A stretch of DNA of 57,421 nt, taken from Gamarada debralockiae (Eukaryota > Ascomycota > Leotiomycetes > Helotiales > Hyphodiscaceae). The DNA is taken from contig NXFV01000003.1 of NCBI GenBank assembly GCA_002803225.1, positions 1 to 57,421 of the forward strand. Reading direction: 5' to 3'. The notes beneath the pieces were generated by a model. That model was not told the DNA's origin. It ran no database searches and saw nothing but the letters and a program-made list of their open reading frames with translations. Shown here in pieces: positions 34,084-48,100 of this stretch; the first letter of the stretch is position 1, and each line of letters opens with the position of its first letter. Made by a program: the position numbers and the translations under genes.

Positions 34084-35383
34084 CTACTCTGAGTTCGTCG
34101 AAGACTCTGAATCCACTGAATTAGGATTGGCAACAGCAGCAGGCTTCGCAACAGAACCAATCGTATGTCTATCCCCATGTCCAGTCTCCACATCCCCCGA
34201 ATTCGTTCTCCTAGTCCAAATCCTATTGACTACACTGGCTCTCTGCGTCCACGTCCTAGCCGCCGTAGCACTCGAACTCCTCCTCGTCCGACTCCTCTCC
34301 ATACTCTCCGCTTCCTCCTCCGGCGTCATCTCATCAAAGACACGTTCTTCACTCAAAACGCTAAATACAAAGCTTCCCTTCCTTGACGATGTAAACACAG
34401 AGCTTGCCTTCCTAGAACTTGGCGTAGTAGAAGAATCCTTGGCTCCGCCAGAGTAGTCTCCGGGCCCGTGAGCGTGGTTCGGAATCCAGAATCGCTTGTC
34501 GACTCGGATGATTGCGTACATGGCTACAACGAGCCACTCGATTGTAAAGTTGAAGAGGTAGAAGCAGGGTTTGGAGTGGTACCATGCTGGGTCGTTGACG
34601 GGTCGCGGGACGTATCCGATTCCAGCGCGGAAGGAAGCCCCAAATGTTATCAATAATGAAGAACATAAGAGAATTACGATCTTGGTGTTGAAGTGCCCAG
34701 TGCCGAATTTCTCTGTCTGAGCTTTCCTGGGGATCGCGAATCGGAGGAGAACCAGTAGAGTAGGTAGGAATGCGGCAACTGCGGAGTAGGTTGTACTGGC
34801 GAGCTCGACGTCTCGGTCGATGCGCCGAGTGTTATCGGAGAGGGTGTAGAAGCTTTGAACTGTGCAAATGACGAACGCTATGATCATGAGTATGATTGAG
34901 ACGCAGTAGAGCTTGAAAGCCCATGAGAACCATGTCGCCCATCCGAAATGGGGATGCGAGGCTCGGACGATCCGCTGGGCAAAGATCAAGTTGATGATAA
35001 AGATTAAAATGACTCCAATAGCTACGAAAATCTGAGCTGCAATTGCCACAGAGATGTTGTGCTGATGTGTTGACCACGCTAGTCTGATAGAGCAGGCGAC
35101 TATTCTGGCCATGCAGAAACCAAATAGCATCCCCGACATCATGAACTTCTGCCCGCGACGGAGATTTACTTGTAAGATGGTCATATGGGTAATTGCTCCT
35201 AGGAGGAAAAGTAAGATAAAGACGGCGAGAATGGGATCATCTTCGCCGATAGTGGGTGTTCCTCCTAGAGCCGCGGCCGTAGGGGGATATGGTTTATGTT
35301 GGTACATTGTCTGGAAGAATGATTTAGCACTCGATGATAGCATAGAGGAAGGGAGAGAACTTTACCGCCTCAGAAGAAGACAT
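34084..35383 (-). CDS. DUF3112 seven-helix membrane protein
   Basis: Exons 35383-35366 (MSSSEA) and 35310-34084 give 414 residues. Seven hydrophobic segments are visible, beginning with PILAVFILLFLLGAITHMTI and followed by FGFCMARIVACSIRLAW, IFVAIGVILIFIINLIFA, LYCVSIILMIIAFVICT, AVAAFLPTLLVLLRFAIP, IVILLCSSLLITFGASFRAG and CFYLFNFTIEWLVVAMYAII. This layout with CMARIVACSIRLAW is that of the fungal DUF3112 family, whose function is unknown. The C-terminal 130 residues are polar and Ser/Arg-rich (RRSSSATAARTWTQR), probably cytoplasmic. An alternative start inside the intron (MLSSSAKSFFQ) is possible, but the spliced start has good GT-AG borders and phase. Confidence 0.82.
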
Positions 35384-36506
35384 TTTGATGGAGCTGTTTG
35401 AAACCCTGATCCAAAACCCCAACATCCACCGGGTATCGGCGAAGGGGAGCTTGGACTTTATGTTGGATGGTGGCACGATATTAGTGTACAGCTACGGACG
35501 GGGATAGCTGCTTACTTCCTCCGGTTGGTACTCAACGAGAAGCGCAGGAATTCTTGATTGCTGATATAGATTGACACAACTGGAGGGTAATACGAAAAGT
35601 CTAACTTACCGGCAGCGGCGACCTACTTGTATTTACCTGCCATGATCGCGACTGAATACATTTTCGCTGAGCAACGTGTGATACCAACGAGAAATTGCGG
35701 TGGTATTGGAAGTTTGGGAAGCGAGCATGTCGCTCTAAAATAGCGATGCCGAGATGCAGATCTTTGACACTTCTGGCATGCAAAATGATCAACGAGGCGT
35801 TTCAGCCACCAATCACGTTCTCAGAAAACAACAAACATCGGCTTTGCCTGTGAGAAGCAGATAATAATACGTATGCTTAGCAATGGCTTGTCTCTTAGAG
35901 TGAAGCTTGTTTCGACTTTGAAGGATGTGTCTCGGTGTTGGACAAATAGATAAAATGCTCACTGTTTCTTGCTTGATATGGACTCGGGAATCTGCACTCG
36001 CTATCACTCGCTGTGTCAGGCGGAACTGCGGATAAGTGACTATGGCGACAAATATATTGTAGCTTCGGGAATTAAATCTGTCTGCTGGGACAGTGGTGCA
36101 CTTCACTTGAAGACTGGTAGGGAGACATGGCGCACCTACGAGCTACAGGAAGACGTATTCGGGATTCATCACATGTGATACCAGTAATGCCTTGCTAAAA
36201 TCCCGAAAGGTCGGTCACCATCTCCAACTGGCAAGTAAAAGAAGCCCTAGAAGCACGCATATAGTCAGTTATTACCCTATGGACCACGGCTGCCATGTAA
36301 ATCGCTTTTGCATTCGTATAAGTCTAATGCGAGTCTACAGAAAGCGCGCAAGAGCATCTGGATAGCTCATGCTGATCTCCAGTCGAACTCCTTCTCGCGC
36401 CCAAGCGGTGCCGTACTATTTCTCGTACATGAACAGAACTTTCATTGCTTCTGTCATCTTTGTAACGACGGCATGCGGCGAAATGGTCCATCTTCGTAGG
36501 TAGTAT
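35384..36506. other. 1.1-kb spacer without a recognised gene
   Basis: Between the DUF3112 start and the 3' end of the PP2A gene. Short frames at 35813-36106 and 35969-36178 overlap on opposite strands and resemble nothing known. Confidence 0.35.
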
Positions 36507-37843
<1,337 letters not shown>

Positions 37844-38309
37844 GATGTTCTTCTTTCTTGTGGCGAGGGGGCGTATATGCTGATGAGGGGAGCTTTGGAG
37901 CTCAATGACGTTTCGAGGCGCGGTGAAGGCAAGGCTGGCCGAGAGGCTTGTCGAGTGCAGGTCGAAGACGCGGGGATTTGTTATTCGTGGGGTCGCAAAA
38001 GATGCGACAATTAATTATGGCGCGCTTGGGTATCACAGAAAGTTGGTTGTGTACTGTAAACAGGGAGTTCACTTTGGCGATGCAAAGTCCAAGAGAGGAT
38101 CGATCTCGCTTAAATTGGAGCACATTGGGAAGGAAGGCATGCGGCCCGGCCCAGTGGGGGGAAGAATATCAATGTTCACAACAATTCACTTTGCAACATG
38201 ATTTTCGTGACTGGATGGGTAATTCTTCTCTCATTGTTCTAATGATTTTGCTGAGTTTACATCAGACCCAAGCATCCAGTCCGCGGTGACCTCCCTGATC
38301 CGAATTGGC
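37844..38309. other. Intergenic spacer
   Basis: 466 bp between the PP2A start and the exo84 stop, both leftward. It should contain the PP2A promoter. A short direct repeat (tgacctccctgatc) occurs at 38287-38300 and 38339-38352; the second copy lies in the last exo84 exon. Confidence 0.35.
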
Positions 38310-40472
38310 TTATATCAGCCCCAAGCCAACCGGTCCACCCTGACCTCCCTGATCTGAAGTGGAATCACGTCCAACAAGAGCCATAAAATCAAGCCCGACC
38401 TCCGCCAGCATCTTCGCGTGATCCTTCGCCTGATTCATACATTCAGTCCAAACCGGTCCACCTCGTTCAGTGCTGCTCAGCTGTCGCGCGAGGATGATAT
38501 TAAAGGTATCTACTTGCTCCTTGGCCCATTTTACACAGGCGCTCATGAGCAATGGGGGGAAACATGTCTGGAACGTCGAAACTGTGTTCCGTATAATCGT
38601 GAAATATACGAAGGATACTTCCCAGATATATTGGTGAAGATTCCCCTCAAAAATACATTGTCTAGAATCATCAGCGAGGCTCTGTATTATGGGGATTTGT
38701 ATAAGTACCTGGACCTCTTTTGTATGGTGTTACTTCGTGCCTCCAGATACGCTTCTCTCGCACGATCTTCAAAGCCCAGCCGTGCCAACCAGCTGACGTT
38801 GCGTTTCGTTTTCTTAAGCTCGTTATGCGTGTCGACAAGTTCGCGGGTTATAAGTCCAGCGAGTCTCGTGGCTCGTTCGTCGGCCTTGAAGCTAATGAAA
38901 TCTTGGGCTACAATATTGCTTTTGAGACCTTTGGCCAAAGAATTGAGCTTCTCAACGCGGATGACAGCTGCATCGAATCGTTGAAGAGCGATATCGATAT
39001 CAAGCTCATCTACCTGGCTCTCCACCCATCGCAGATTTTGTTGTTTGCCGTCCACCTCGATGAGCATATCTTTGATATCTGAAAGCGTCTCGAGCAGCTC
39101 CGTCTTTTTAAGCAAGCCGGGATCACGAGAGGCAAAGTAGTTGATAGTCTCCTTCGCTTTGTTGCTGGTCTCCATCTCAGATCGAAGTCCTTTCCGAAGC
39201 TCTTCGACTGCCTTTCTGAAGTTCATCATCAAGGACGGCTTATCGTTGTCGTCTGGCTTCTCGGTTCTGTAGGTGAAGGATTCCTGGCCAACTCCACGAA
39301 TCATAATCGCATCGGCGACCTTGTTTCGCCCACTCGTGGACTCACTGGTCCCAGCTAGATCGACCATTTCGATATCCAGTAACGGCCAGCATCGATCAGC
39401 AACAAGCTTAGAAGGAGCTTGCCGTTGTTCTGCCCCACTGGCTGCCTCAACTTTCTTCTTTTTTCTTGACGCTATGAGGAGATGGTCGTTTAGCAGGATT
39501 ATTTGCATGGCTCGTCGTGATTTCCAGGTAGCATTGTCTAGCTCGACCCAAAGTCCAGCGTTTTGGACCACGTGCCGACCGGGAAGAGCTGGTAAAAACT
39601 TCTGGGAGCCTTCAACGGTTTTCCATAAAGCCTGGATTGCATCAGCATACGTAATATGAAGTAGCGATTCTAAAACTTACCTGGAGTTGTGAATTCCACA
39701 TAGCAGTACGGTCCGCAACTGAGCTTCTCCTGTCTTTCTTGCTCAAAGTGATAGGGAAGCTCTGATCAAAACCGTTGGCTTCACCTCCTTGTGATGATGC
39801 AGTCCTGAGTGCTGTGGTATTGGTCTTGAGCTCCGACATCAAATTTCTGAGTGCCCGCATTTCCCCCTTCAACTTTTCTGCCTCTTTGCTGATCTTGATG
39901 AACTGAGTTCGATTTTGGTAGATGTTTTGTTGTAGGTCGACCGAAGTTCGATTACGCATTTTCTTTAAAGCCTCTTGATAGTCCTCAATATCTTGCTCTG
40001 TGGCATCACCCAAGATGCTTGCAAGGTATTGTTCCGGTCTCAGATTCGGATCTCTTAAGACTTTGCTATCCACAGTCAATGCAGGGCCTTTCGCCGGCGA
40101 AGGACCCCTTCCACGATCGTTGGACGAGGAGGCATATTGATTTGGTATGGAGGGGACAGAGGGAACGGGAGGAGAATTCGCATCGAAATCGGAGGGTAGG
40201 TTGTTAAATCTCGACGAGTATCGGCGTTTGACAAGATCAGAAGTCTGCAGAACGGATTAGTAACCAACACTCCCTAGGGAAGTTCTAATGCATACCTTTC
40301 CTCCAGCTTGTGGCCTTTGTGGTGGTGCTTCGAATGAGGACTTTCCGCCAGTGCTTCTTGGAACTTCTCCAGTCTGTTGTATCGGACCAGATATCTGCTT
40401 AGGAGCGCTGATTGCTGGACGGCCTTTCCTCTTGGTACGAAGGGATATACCCTTGCGACTTTCTTCCGCCAT
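38310..40472 (-). CDS. exo84: Exocyst complex component Exo84
   Basis: Exons 40472-40296, 40244-39681, 39631-38709 and 38661-38310 encode 671 residues. After a basic, disordered N-terminus (SLRTKRKGRP, DLVKRRYSSRFNNLP) comes the Vps51/Exo84 coiled-coil region (PEQYLASILGDATEQDIEDY, about 108, to LKGEMRALRNLMSELKT). A PH-like domain (NAGLWVELDNATWKSRRAMQ to QESFTYR, about 265-360) follows, then the helical CATCHR bundle ending in CVKWAKEQVD and VGLDFMALVG. Exo84 is an exocyst subunit that tethers secretory vesicles at sites of growth such as the hyphal tip. The start is divergent from tom20 with only 295 bp between the two ATGs. Confidence 0.92.
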
Positions 40473-40767
40473 TTCAGGAGATTGTTACGAATGTCTAAGT
40501 GTACGAATATTGACTGGCTTCTGAGAGCTCCAGTTGTCATGAACTGAAGTGATGCCAGTCGCGGCTCCCCCTGCTCCACGCTAACACAAACTTTAAAAGT
40601 TCCGGCCTGAAATCGAAGGCTATAGGGCCTATGCAGTTCAGATTATTTTTTGAGTTCATGTGGAAGCTATCCCGAGCTCCTTTCAACGCAACGCCATCTA
40701 CGCTTCATCGCCCCGTTTCTCTACTACTTGTACCAGATCTTCCTTGGAGGACACATAGCAGTTCAAT
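40473..40767. promoter_or_regulatory. Compact divergent promoter exo84/tom20
   Basis: 295 bp separate the two start codons, so both 5' UTRs and promoters must share or overlap this stretch. Pyrimidine-rich runs lie before the tom20 ATG (40690-40745). No specific binding site can be named. Confidence 0.45.
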
Positions 40768-41444
40768 ATGGTTCAAACGTCAACAATTGTCGCTGCCACA
40801 GTTGGCACAATTGCGACTGGCTTCGTTGGTAAATAGTCCTTGGATGGCTTTCTGAAGGCTTGCTAAAATTTATCGATCATAGCATATGCTATCTACTTCG
40901 ATCACAAGCGAAGAACGGACCCAAGTTTCAGAAGGCAATTGAAGAAGGAATCGAAACGACAAGCGCGAGCTGCAAAGGAAGAGGCTGAAGCCCATACCAT
41001 AAGACAGAGACAAGCTATCAGAACGGCGGTTGAAGAGGCGAAGGAGGAGGGATTCCCAGTCGATGTAGAGGAGAAGGAGGCATATTTCATGCAAGAAGTT
41101 GCCAGAGGAGAAGGCTTGAGTGGGGAAGGTAAGTAATCTCCCTGGATCAGGAGGTTTGGATCTAATCATCTTCACTGCAGGTACCAATAACGTTGAGGCT
41201 GCCCTTTGCTTTTACAAGGCACTCAAAGTCTACCCACAGCCCTCTGACTTGATCACCATTTATGATAAGACGGTTCCTAAGGTGCGCCTCATTTCCCCCT
41301 GTCTTGTAGTTCTCACTAACCTCCATGTAGCCTGTCCTCGATATCCTCGCCGAAATGATTGCTGCGGATTCTGAACTCAATGTTGGACCATTTGGAGGCG
41401 GGCCAGGCTCTGACAGCGGAATACCAGGTGTTGGACTTGACTAG
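40768..41444 (+). CDS. tom20: Mitochondrial import receptor Tom20
   Basis: Exons 40768-40828, 40883-41128, 41181-41281 and 41331-41444 encode 173 residues. An N-terminal anchor ([20 protein letters not shown], residues 5-24) is followed by [20 protein letters not shown], a charged linker helix and the receptor TPR-like region [20 protein letters not shown] and [10 protein letters not shown]. This is the fungal/animal Tom20 layout: signal-anchored in the outer mitochondrial membrane, with the cytosolic groove binding presequences. The C-terminus is Gly-rich ([12 protein letters not shown]). Length fits fungal Tom20 (about 170-190). Confidence 0.94.
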
Positions 41445-42154
41445 ACGTGTTTCACCTCATTAGACGACCTCTCCTCTCTTCATCTCTCGACACGACACTC
41501 CGACCTCACCTACGATATCTTCTATGATCCCGAGCTGGATACCTGCATATCCTGTGGATACAACTCTGCGAACAGTTTCATGTACATCAGCATCAATGGC
41601 GCATTCCTCGATTCTTTCTTCAAGTTTAATTGTACAATGCCAGTATTTTGAGCGAATGGTTATGGAAGTTTTGAGGGAGCGCAGTATGTAAATGTACGTG
41701 GATGTCCGTCAAAAACGGTACCCTGACCGTTCTGCTACCAATGAACTGCATGGGTGCCTTTCGTGGTTCCCTCTTTCGCTGCGAATGTTGCCCTGACTTT
41801 GAAATTACCTCCCTAACGAACTTCATGAAGAAGGAGCGAACCCCATAGATCTAACTCAAGCTGATGAAAATTCCCTGAGTGAATATAATCCGAAAGGTAG
41901 ACTGGGGAACACGGCTCCTGACACGTGCATAAAGCGCTAAATTGACCGGGGTGTGCTCAGAGGAGCATAATCTGGTTCGCGTTCCGCGACTTTTTGAGAA
42001 TCAACACTTTGAACCCACCTCCTGACAGCAGATCTCCACGACCAACGCCACTGAGCTCGCCTTTTTACCAGTGACCTACAGCTTGATGATTCTCAACCTC
42101 TTTGCGCATAACTTTCGGCTATGAAATCATCTTCCTAAATCAACAATAGCCATA
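41445..42154. promoter_or_regulatory. Spacer upstream of dynein heavy chain
   Basis: 710 bp holding the tom20 3' UTR and the dynein promoter. CACGTG occurs near 41922. No other gene recognised. Confidence 0.35.
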
Positions 42155-45100
42155 ATGGAGAGCTTGGTCACATCTCCGGCAAGCCCCTCTACAAATGGGC
42201 TTGCTACAGGCGCCTTTCCTACGATAGACCCAAGCGTGGTAGTCGAGTATCTAGCTTCAGTTCTCGAAATAACCTTGGGTGCAAAGCGGAAGGATCTTGA
42301 GAGTGTGGGCAGTCTCCTTTCGAAAGCTCGTTACTTTGAGACAGTTCAACGGTGTACACGATTCGCAACTGAAAACCAAGTTGCCCTCTATGTACAAAAA
42401 GATATAGCAGCCGGTGATGGCCTGAATGGAGATGTCGATGCTTCTGGTATTTGGCTGTCTTCCAAGAAGTATTGGACGGAACTGACTTCTACAGAAACGA
42501 TCACGTATACGTACAGCCTGGCTACGGACATATCCTTCTCCTCATCGACGACATCCTCGATCGCACTCTTGAAACGACCGCATCCTATAGATCCTTCGAT
42601 ACCCATCTCCTCTCAAATACAAATTATTAATTTACCCGGCGTGGCATCGTTGAACAGCACAGCGCATGGCCAAGGCGGAGCCTCCGTTTCTCCTTTCGAA
42701 ATATTACACTCTGTCGTTCACTTAGCGCTGGCGCCCTACTTCGATGCATATACCAAGACACAACAGACGACTAATGGCACTCGCGGTAGATCGGATGTAG
42801 AGGCGAAGACGGGAATTCCTGTGACGAAGAAGAGGATAGCGGAACTGGAGTTGAGCTTGCTACATCTTCAACAGAACATCGAAATCCCCGAGTTGACTCT
42901 GCCTTTACATCCCATGGTCCAAAATGCTATCGAAGAAGCTGGAGTAAGAAATACGAAACCCACGGTTGAATTCATCCCGGCTGCTCTCATTCAAGATAGC
43001 ACTTTCCTCAACAATCTGCAATCGACTGTCAATGGGTGGATTAAGTCAATACAGGCCATCACGAAGATGTCAAGAGATCCCAATAGCGGAACTGCAACAC
43101 AAGAGATCAACTTCTGGCTGTCTATGGAGTCTGCACTTGAGGGAATCGAAAACCAACTTCGCAGCGATGGAGTTATGCTCACTCTGGATATCCTTCGCCA
43201 CGCCAAACGTTTCCAGGCTACTGTCAGTTTTTCTGCGGATACTGGACTGAAGGAGGCTACAGAAAAAGTCCAGAAATACAACCAGCTGATGCGAGATTTT
43301 CCACTCGATGAACTTCTGTCTGCTACCTCTCTTCCGAAGATTCAAGATGCTATCGGCCTGATATTCGGACATCTGAATAAGAAGCTTCGAATTTGTCCGT
43401 ACCCAATTCGAAGAGCGTTGCCTTTAGTTGAAGCCATCTCAGCGGATCTGGATACTCAACTACATTCGTTGCTACACGGCCGTTCTTTGATGCATTTGGA
43501 GTACCGAGACTTTAAGAACCTCATGGCTACTGCTGATGCAATTTGGAGAACATGGGACGAGAATGTCAAGGAATTTACAAACGTTGCTCGTGAGGTTACT
43601 CGTCGAAGAAACGAGAAGTTTATCCCCATCAAGATTGCTCCGAAACATGCAGATCTTCAAGCTCGGTTGAAGTATGTCAACACCTTTCGTGATAACCACG
43701 AGCAGTTGCAGAGAACGATAGTCAATGTTCTGGGACCAAAGACTGGAGAAGGCTCTGTGGAAGGTGCTTCAAATGGAGTTGTTCTCGTTGAAGAAATGGG
43801 CGATGTTGATGCTGTTGAAGAAGTTCAACAAGCTTGGGCCGCCCTGAACAACGTGGATTTACTAGATGTAACGCCTGAGGGTACGCAAATCTGGGTACAG
43901 GCTGAAATCACCTACAACGAGCGTACATCCCGCGTGGAGAACTCCATTATTGCACGGCTTCGAGATCGATTGGCGACTGCAAAGACTGCCAACGAGATGT
44001 TCAGAGTCTTTTCGAAATTCAATGCCCTTTTCGTTCGGCCGAAGATTCGGGGTGCGATCACCGAGTACCAAACTCAACTCATAGACAACGTTAAGCATGA
44101 CATCTCCTCATTGCATGAACGATTCAAGCAGCAATACGGCCACTCAGAAGCGCATGCGATGGCCCAGCTTCGAGATCTCCCTCCCGTGTCAGGTGCAATC
44201 ATTTGGGCTCGTCAAATCGAAAGACAGCTTGACGGTTATATGAAAAAGGTCGAAGATGTACTAGGACATGATTGGGCACTTCACTCTGAGGGGCAAAAGC
44301 TCGAAAGCGAGAGTAGTCTCTTCCGAAAGAAGTTGGATACGGGGCCTATCTTTAAGGCATGGCTTCACGATGTAAAAAGAAAACAAATCTCGATCTCCGG
44401 CCGTCTATTTAATATCAACAAGATCCGAGCTGCCAACTACGCTCTGGAACTGGCCGTCAATTTCGATCCCCAAGTCATTGCCCTTTTCAAAGAGACCCGC
44501 AACCTCCTCTGGCTCAATTACGCTGTGCCTCATGAAATCAACAACGTCTCGAAAGAAGCGAAACGAGTCTACCCTTATGCAGTCAGCCTCATGGAGAGCG
44601 TGCGGACATTTACCCAAACCAATCGTCAGATCGCAGAGATGTCAGATGTCTCTATCCTGTTGGCCGGTTATCAAAATGATGTCCAAGCCCTCGTTTCGAA
44701 AGGTGTTCCGTTGAAATGGGAATCGTTCGTGCATTCTTATGATATCCATATCAAGCAGACAACATATCTTTCCAGCGGAGCAATTGATCATGCTTCCAGT
44801 GGCCGTAACGAGAGCAAGCACGTTCAATTTGTCCGAGAATTCGCTGCTTCGGTCTCTCTATTACAAAACAAGACCTCCACATTGGCTTCCATCAACGCAA
44901 CTGTACAAAAGGCTTTGAAGGAGCTTGACTCTTGTCCGTACGACGCCAGCGCATTTCAATCTCGCCTCGAAACGATCCAAATGGCCGTGGACCAACTGAA
45001 TCTGGAAAACTATGTCAACCTATCGTACTGGGTACGTGAGATGAATGGACGTATTAAGTTAGCTTTACTTGCTAGATTACAGCAAGCCATCGAATCTTGG

Positions 45101-48100
45101 ATCGAAACCTTTGAAAACCAGCGTTCTGAAGGAGTCAACGATGATAGTCGCAGGAAGCATCTCAGCGGCACGGCGGGCCTAGAAAAGGATCAGGCGCCTA
45201 CACTGAAACGACTTGTTCACGAAATATCGATGCGCAATCAAGTCATCTACCTGGATCCACCATTGGAGTATGCCAGAGCCAGCTGGTTCTCTCAACTCCA
45301 TGACTGGCTTGGAGTCGTATGCAATCTTCGAAAAGTCAAGGCGTCGAGATATGAGATGAGCATAGCTGCGGCCAATGATACCGAGGCGCGTTTTACAGAT
45401 CTACCAAGCTCATGCGCAGAGAGCTTATCTCGAGTCTACGTCTCCATCGAAACCAAGCTGCACGAGATTGGTCTTTATGTGGACAAATGGCTTCAGTTCC
45501 AGTCGCTGTGGGATTTGCAATCGGAGCAAGTTTATGAGATCCTCGGTGAGCAGTTGTCGAAGTGGTTGCAACTCCTTCAAGAAATCCGAAAGACCAGATC
45601 CACTTTTGACACGACTGAGGTCAGCCGATCCTTTGGCCATCTTACAATCGACTATGATCAGGTTCAGACAAAGGTCAATGCCAAATACGACCAATGGCAG
45701 CACGAGATCCTCACAAAATTCGCCGGACGTCTTGGCAACCGTGTTCGTGAAGTTTATTCGGAGATTGAAAAGGCCCGACGAGATCTCGAAGTCCAGTCTT
45801 TAGAAGCCACCTCCACCGCTCAAGCCGTACAATTCATCACCATTGTCCAAGCTTGCAAACGTAGAGTCAAGGCATGGGGCCCGGAAGTGGAGATTTTCAG
45901 ACAGGGACAAACGACTCTAGTACGACAACGATACCAATTCCCTGGAGACTGGCTAGGGGTTGAGCAAATTGACTCAGAATGGACTGCTCTGAATGAGATC
46001 CTCAGTCGGAAAGCCAAGATAGTACAAGACCAGACTGATGCTCTGCGCGCCAAGATCACTGCCGAGGACAAGGTTGTTGGAGACAAGATTGCTGAGATCA
46101 CACTTCAGTGGAACGAAGAGAAGCCTGTCTCTGGAACCATTGCCCCGGATGTCGCATCAGCAACTCTCACCTCCTTTGAGACCCGAATCACTAGGCTTCA
46201 CGAGGAGTCAGAAATGGTTGCCCGAGCGAAAGAGGCATTGGACCTTCCAGCGAGTCCAGACACAGCTCTTGCAGCTATTCTTGAAGAAGTGCAGGACTTC
46301 AAATCTGTTTGGGCAGCGCTGTCGACTATTTGGAAGAGCTTGAATGATCTGCGAGAGACCTTGTGGAACAGTGTGCAACCGCGGAAGTTGAGAACGTCAA
46401 TAGATGGTCTAATCAAGATGACCAAGGAAATGCCCAGCCGCATGAGACAGTATGCCGCTTTCGAACACATCCAGAATGTCCTCCGCCAATTCCTCAAAGT
46501 CAATCCCGTTCTTTCTGACTTGAAGTCAGAGGCGGTCCGAGATAGGCACTGGAATAAGATATTCAAATCTCTCAAGCCTGGAAAGCGCTACTCTCCGATC
46601 GCCATGACTCTTGGAGAGGTATGGGACTTGAACCTTGCAGCCAGCGAAGTTATCATCCGAGACATCATTGCTCAAGCTCAGGGCGAGATGGCATTGGAAG
46701 AATTCTTGAAACAAGTGCGCGAAACGTGGACAAATTACTCTCTCGACCTCGTCAACTACCAGAACAAGTGCCGGCTCATTCGGGGTTGGGATGATTTGTT
46801 TGCAAAATGCAGTGAAAATCTGAATTCTTTGCAAGCAATGAGACATTCTCCTTATTACAAAGAATTCGAAGAGGAGGCTTCCTCCTGGGAGGACAAGCTC
46901 AATCGTGTTCACGTACTCTTTGATGTCTGGATCGATGTCCAACGCCAATGGGTCTACCTCGAAGGCGTCTTCACGGGCAATGCTGATATTAAGCATCTGC
47001 TCCCAATCGAATCCTCCCGGTTCCAGAACATCAACTCTGAATTCTTCGCAGTTATGAAGAAGGTGTACAAACAACCTTTCGTACTGGATGTTCTCAACAT
47101 CTCCGGTGTGCAAAAGTCACTCGAGCGCCTCGCAGAGTTGCTGAACAAGATCCAGAAGGCACTTGGTGAATACCTTGAGAAGGAACGTGTCTCCTTCCCC
47201 AGATTTTACTTTGTTGGTGATGAAGATCTCCTCGAGATTATTGGCAACAGCAATGACACTCTGCGCATTGCTAAACATTTCAAGAAGATGTTCGCTGGTC
47301 TTTCCGGACTCATCATGGATGAAGACCATGTCATATCTGGCTTTACTTCGAAGGAGGGTGAAGAAGTTAGACTGAAGAAGGAGATTTCACTCATCAAGAC
47401 CCCGAAGATCAATGACTGGTTGGCTTTGCTAGAGAGCAGCATGAAAGCAACTCTTGCAGAGCTGCTCGCAGAAGCCATTGAACAATACGAGCCAATTTTT
47501 GTCGCGGATGAAATCGACAAGACCGCGCTGAACGACTACATCAACGCCTTCCCGAGTCAAATAGTCGTACTTGCTACTCAAGCTGTTTGGACCTCTTCCA
47601 TCGAGAAAGCTCTTGAAGAAGGTGGATCGACCCTCCCCAAATTGTATGAACAGGAAGTGAAGGTTCTTCGACTGCTCGCCTCCACCGTTCTTGGCGATCT
47701 TGATCCCATTCAGCGAAAGAGATGTGAGCACCTTATTACTGAGTGCGTCCATCAGCGAGATGTCATCGAGAAGCTCGTCAACCTCAATGCAAGCACACCA
47801 AATCACTACCTGTGGCTTCTGCAGATGAGATATGTTTACAAGCCTGAAGGAGACTTCCTCCAGCGTCTTCACATCAAGATGGCCAACGCCAAACTCAACT
47901 ATGGCTTTGAATACTTGGGAGTTGCGGAACGCCTTGTCCGAACACCTCTGACAGATCGCTGCTTCTTGACTTTGACGCAAGCTCTTTGCCAACGACTTGG
48001 TGGATCTCCATACGGACCCGCCGGAACTGGTAAAACAGAGTCAGTCAAGGCTCTTGGTGTACAACTTGGACGATTTACACTTGTTTTCTGCTGTGACGAC

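Noticed and set aside
34031..34456. Rightward hydrophobic frame opposite the DUF3112 gene
   Set aside because: It is the complement of the Ser/Arg-rich C-terminal tail; the leftward frame carries the conserved helices.
38310..38709. A possible frameshift in the last part of exo84
   Set aside because: It came from my own misreading of one base near 38640. With the sequence as given, exons 38661-38310 and 39631-38709 join in phase and the conserved C-terminus reads through.
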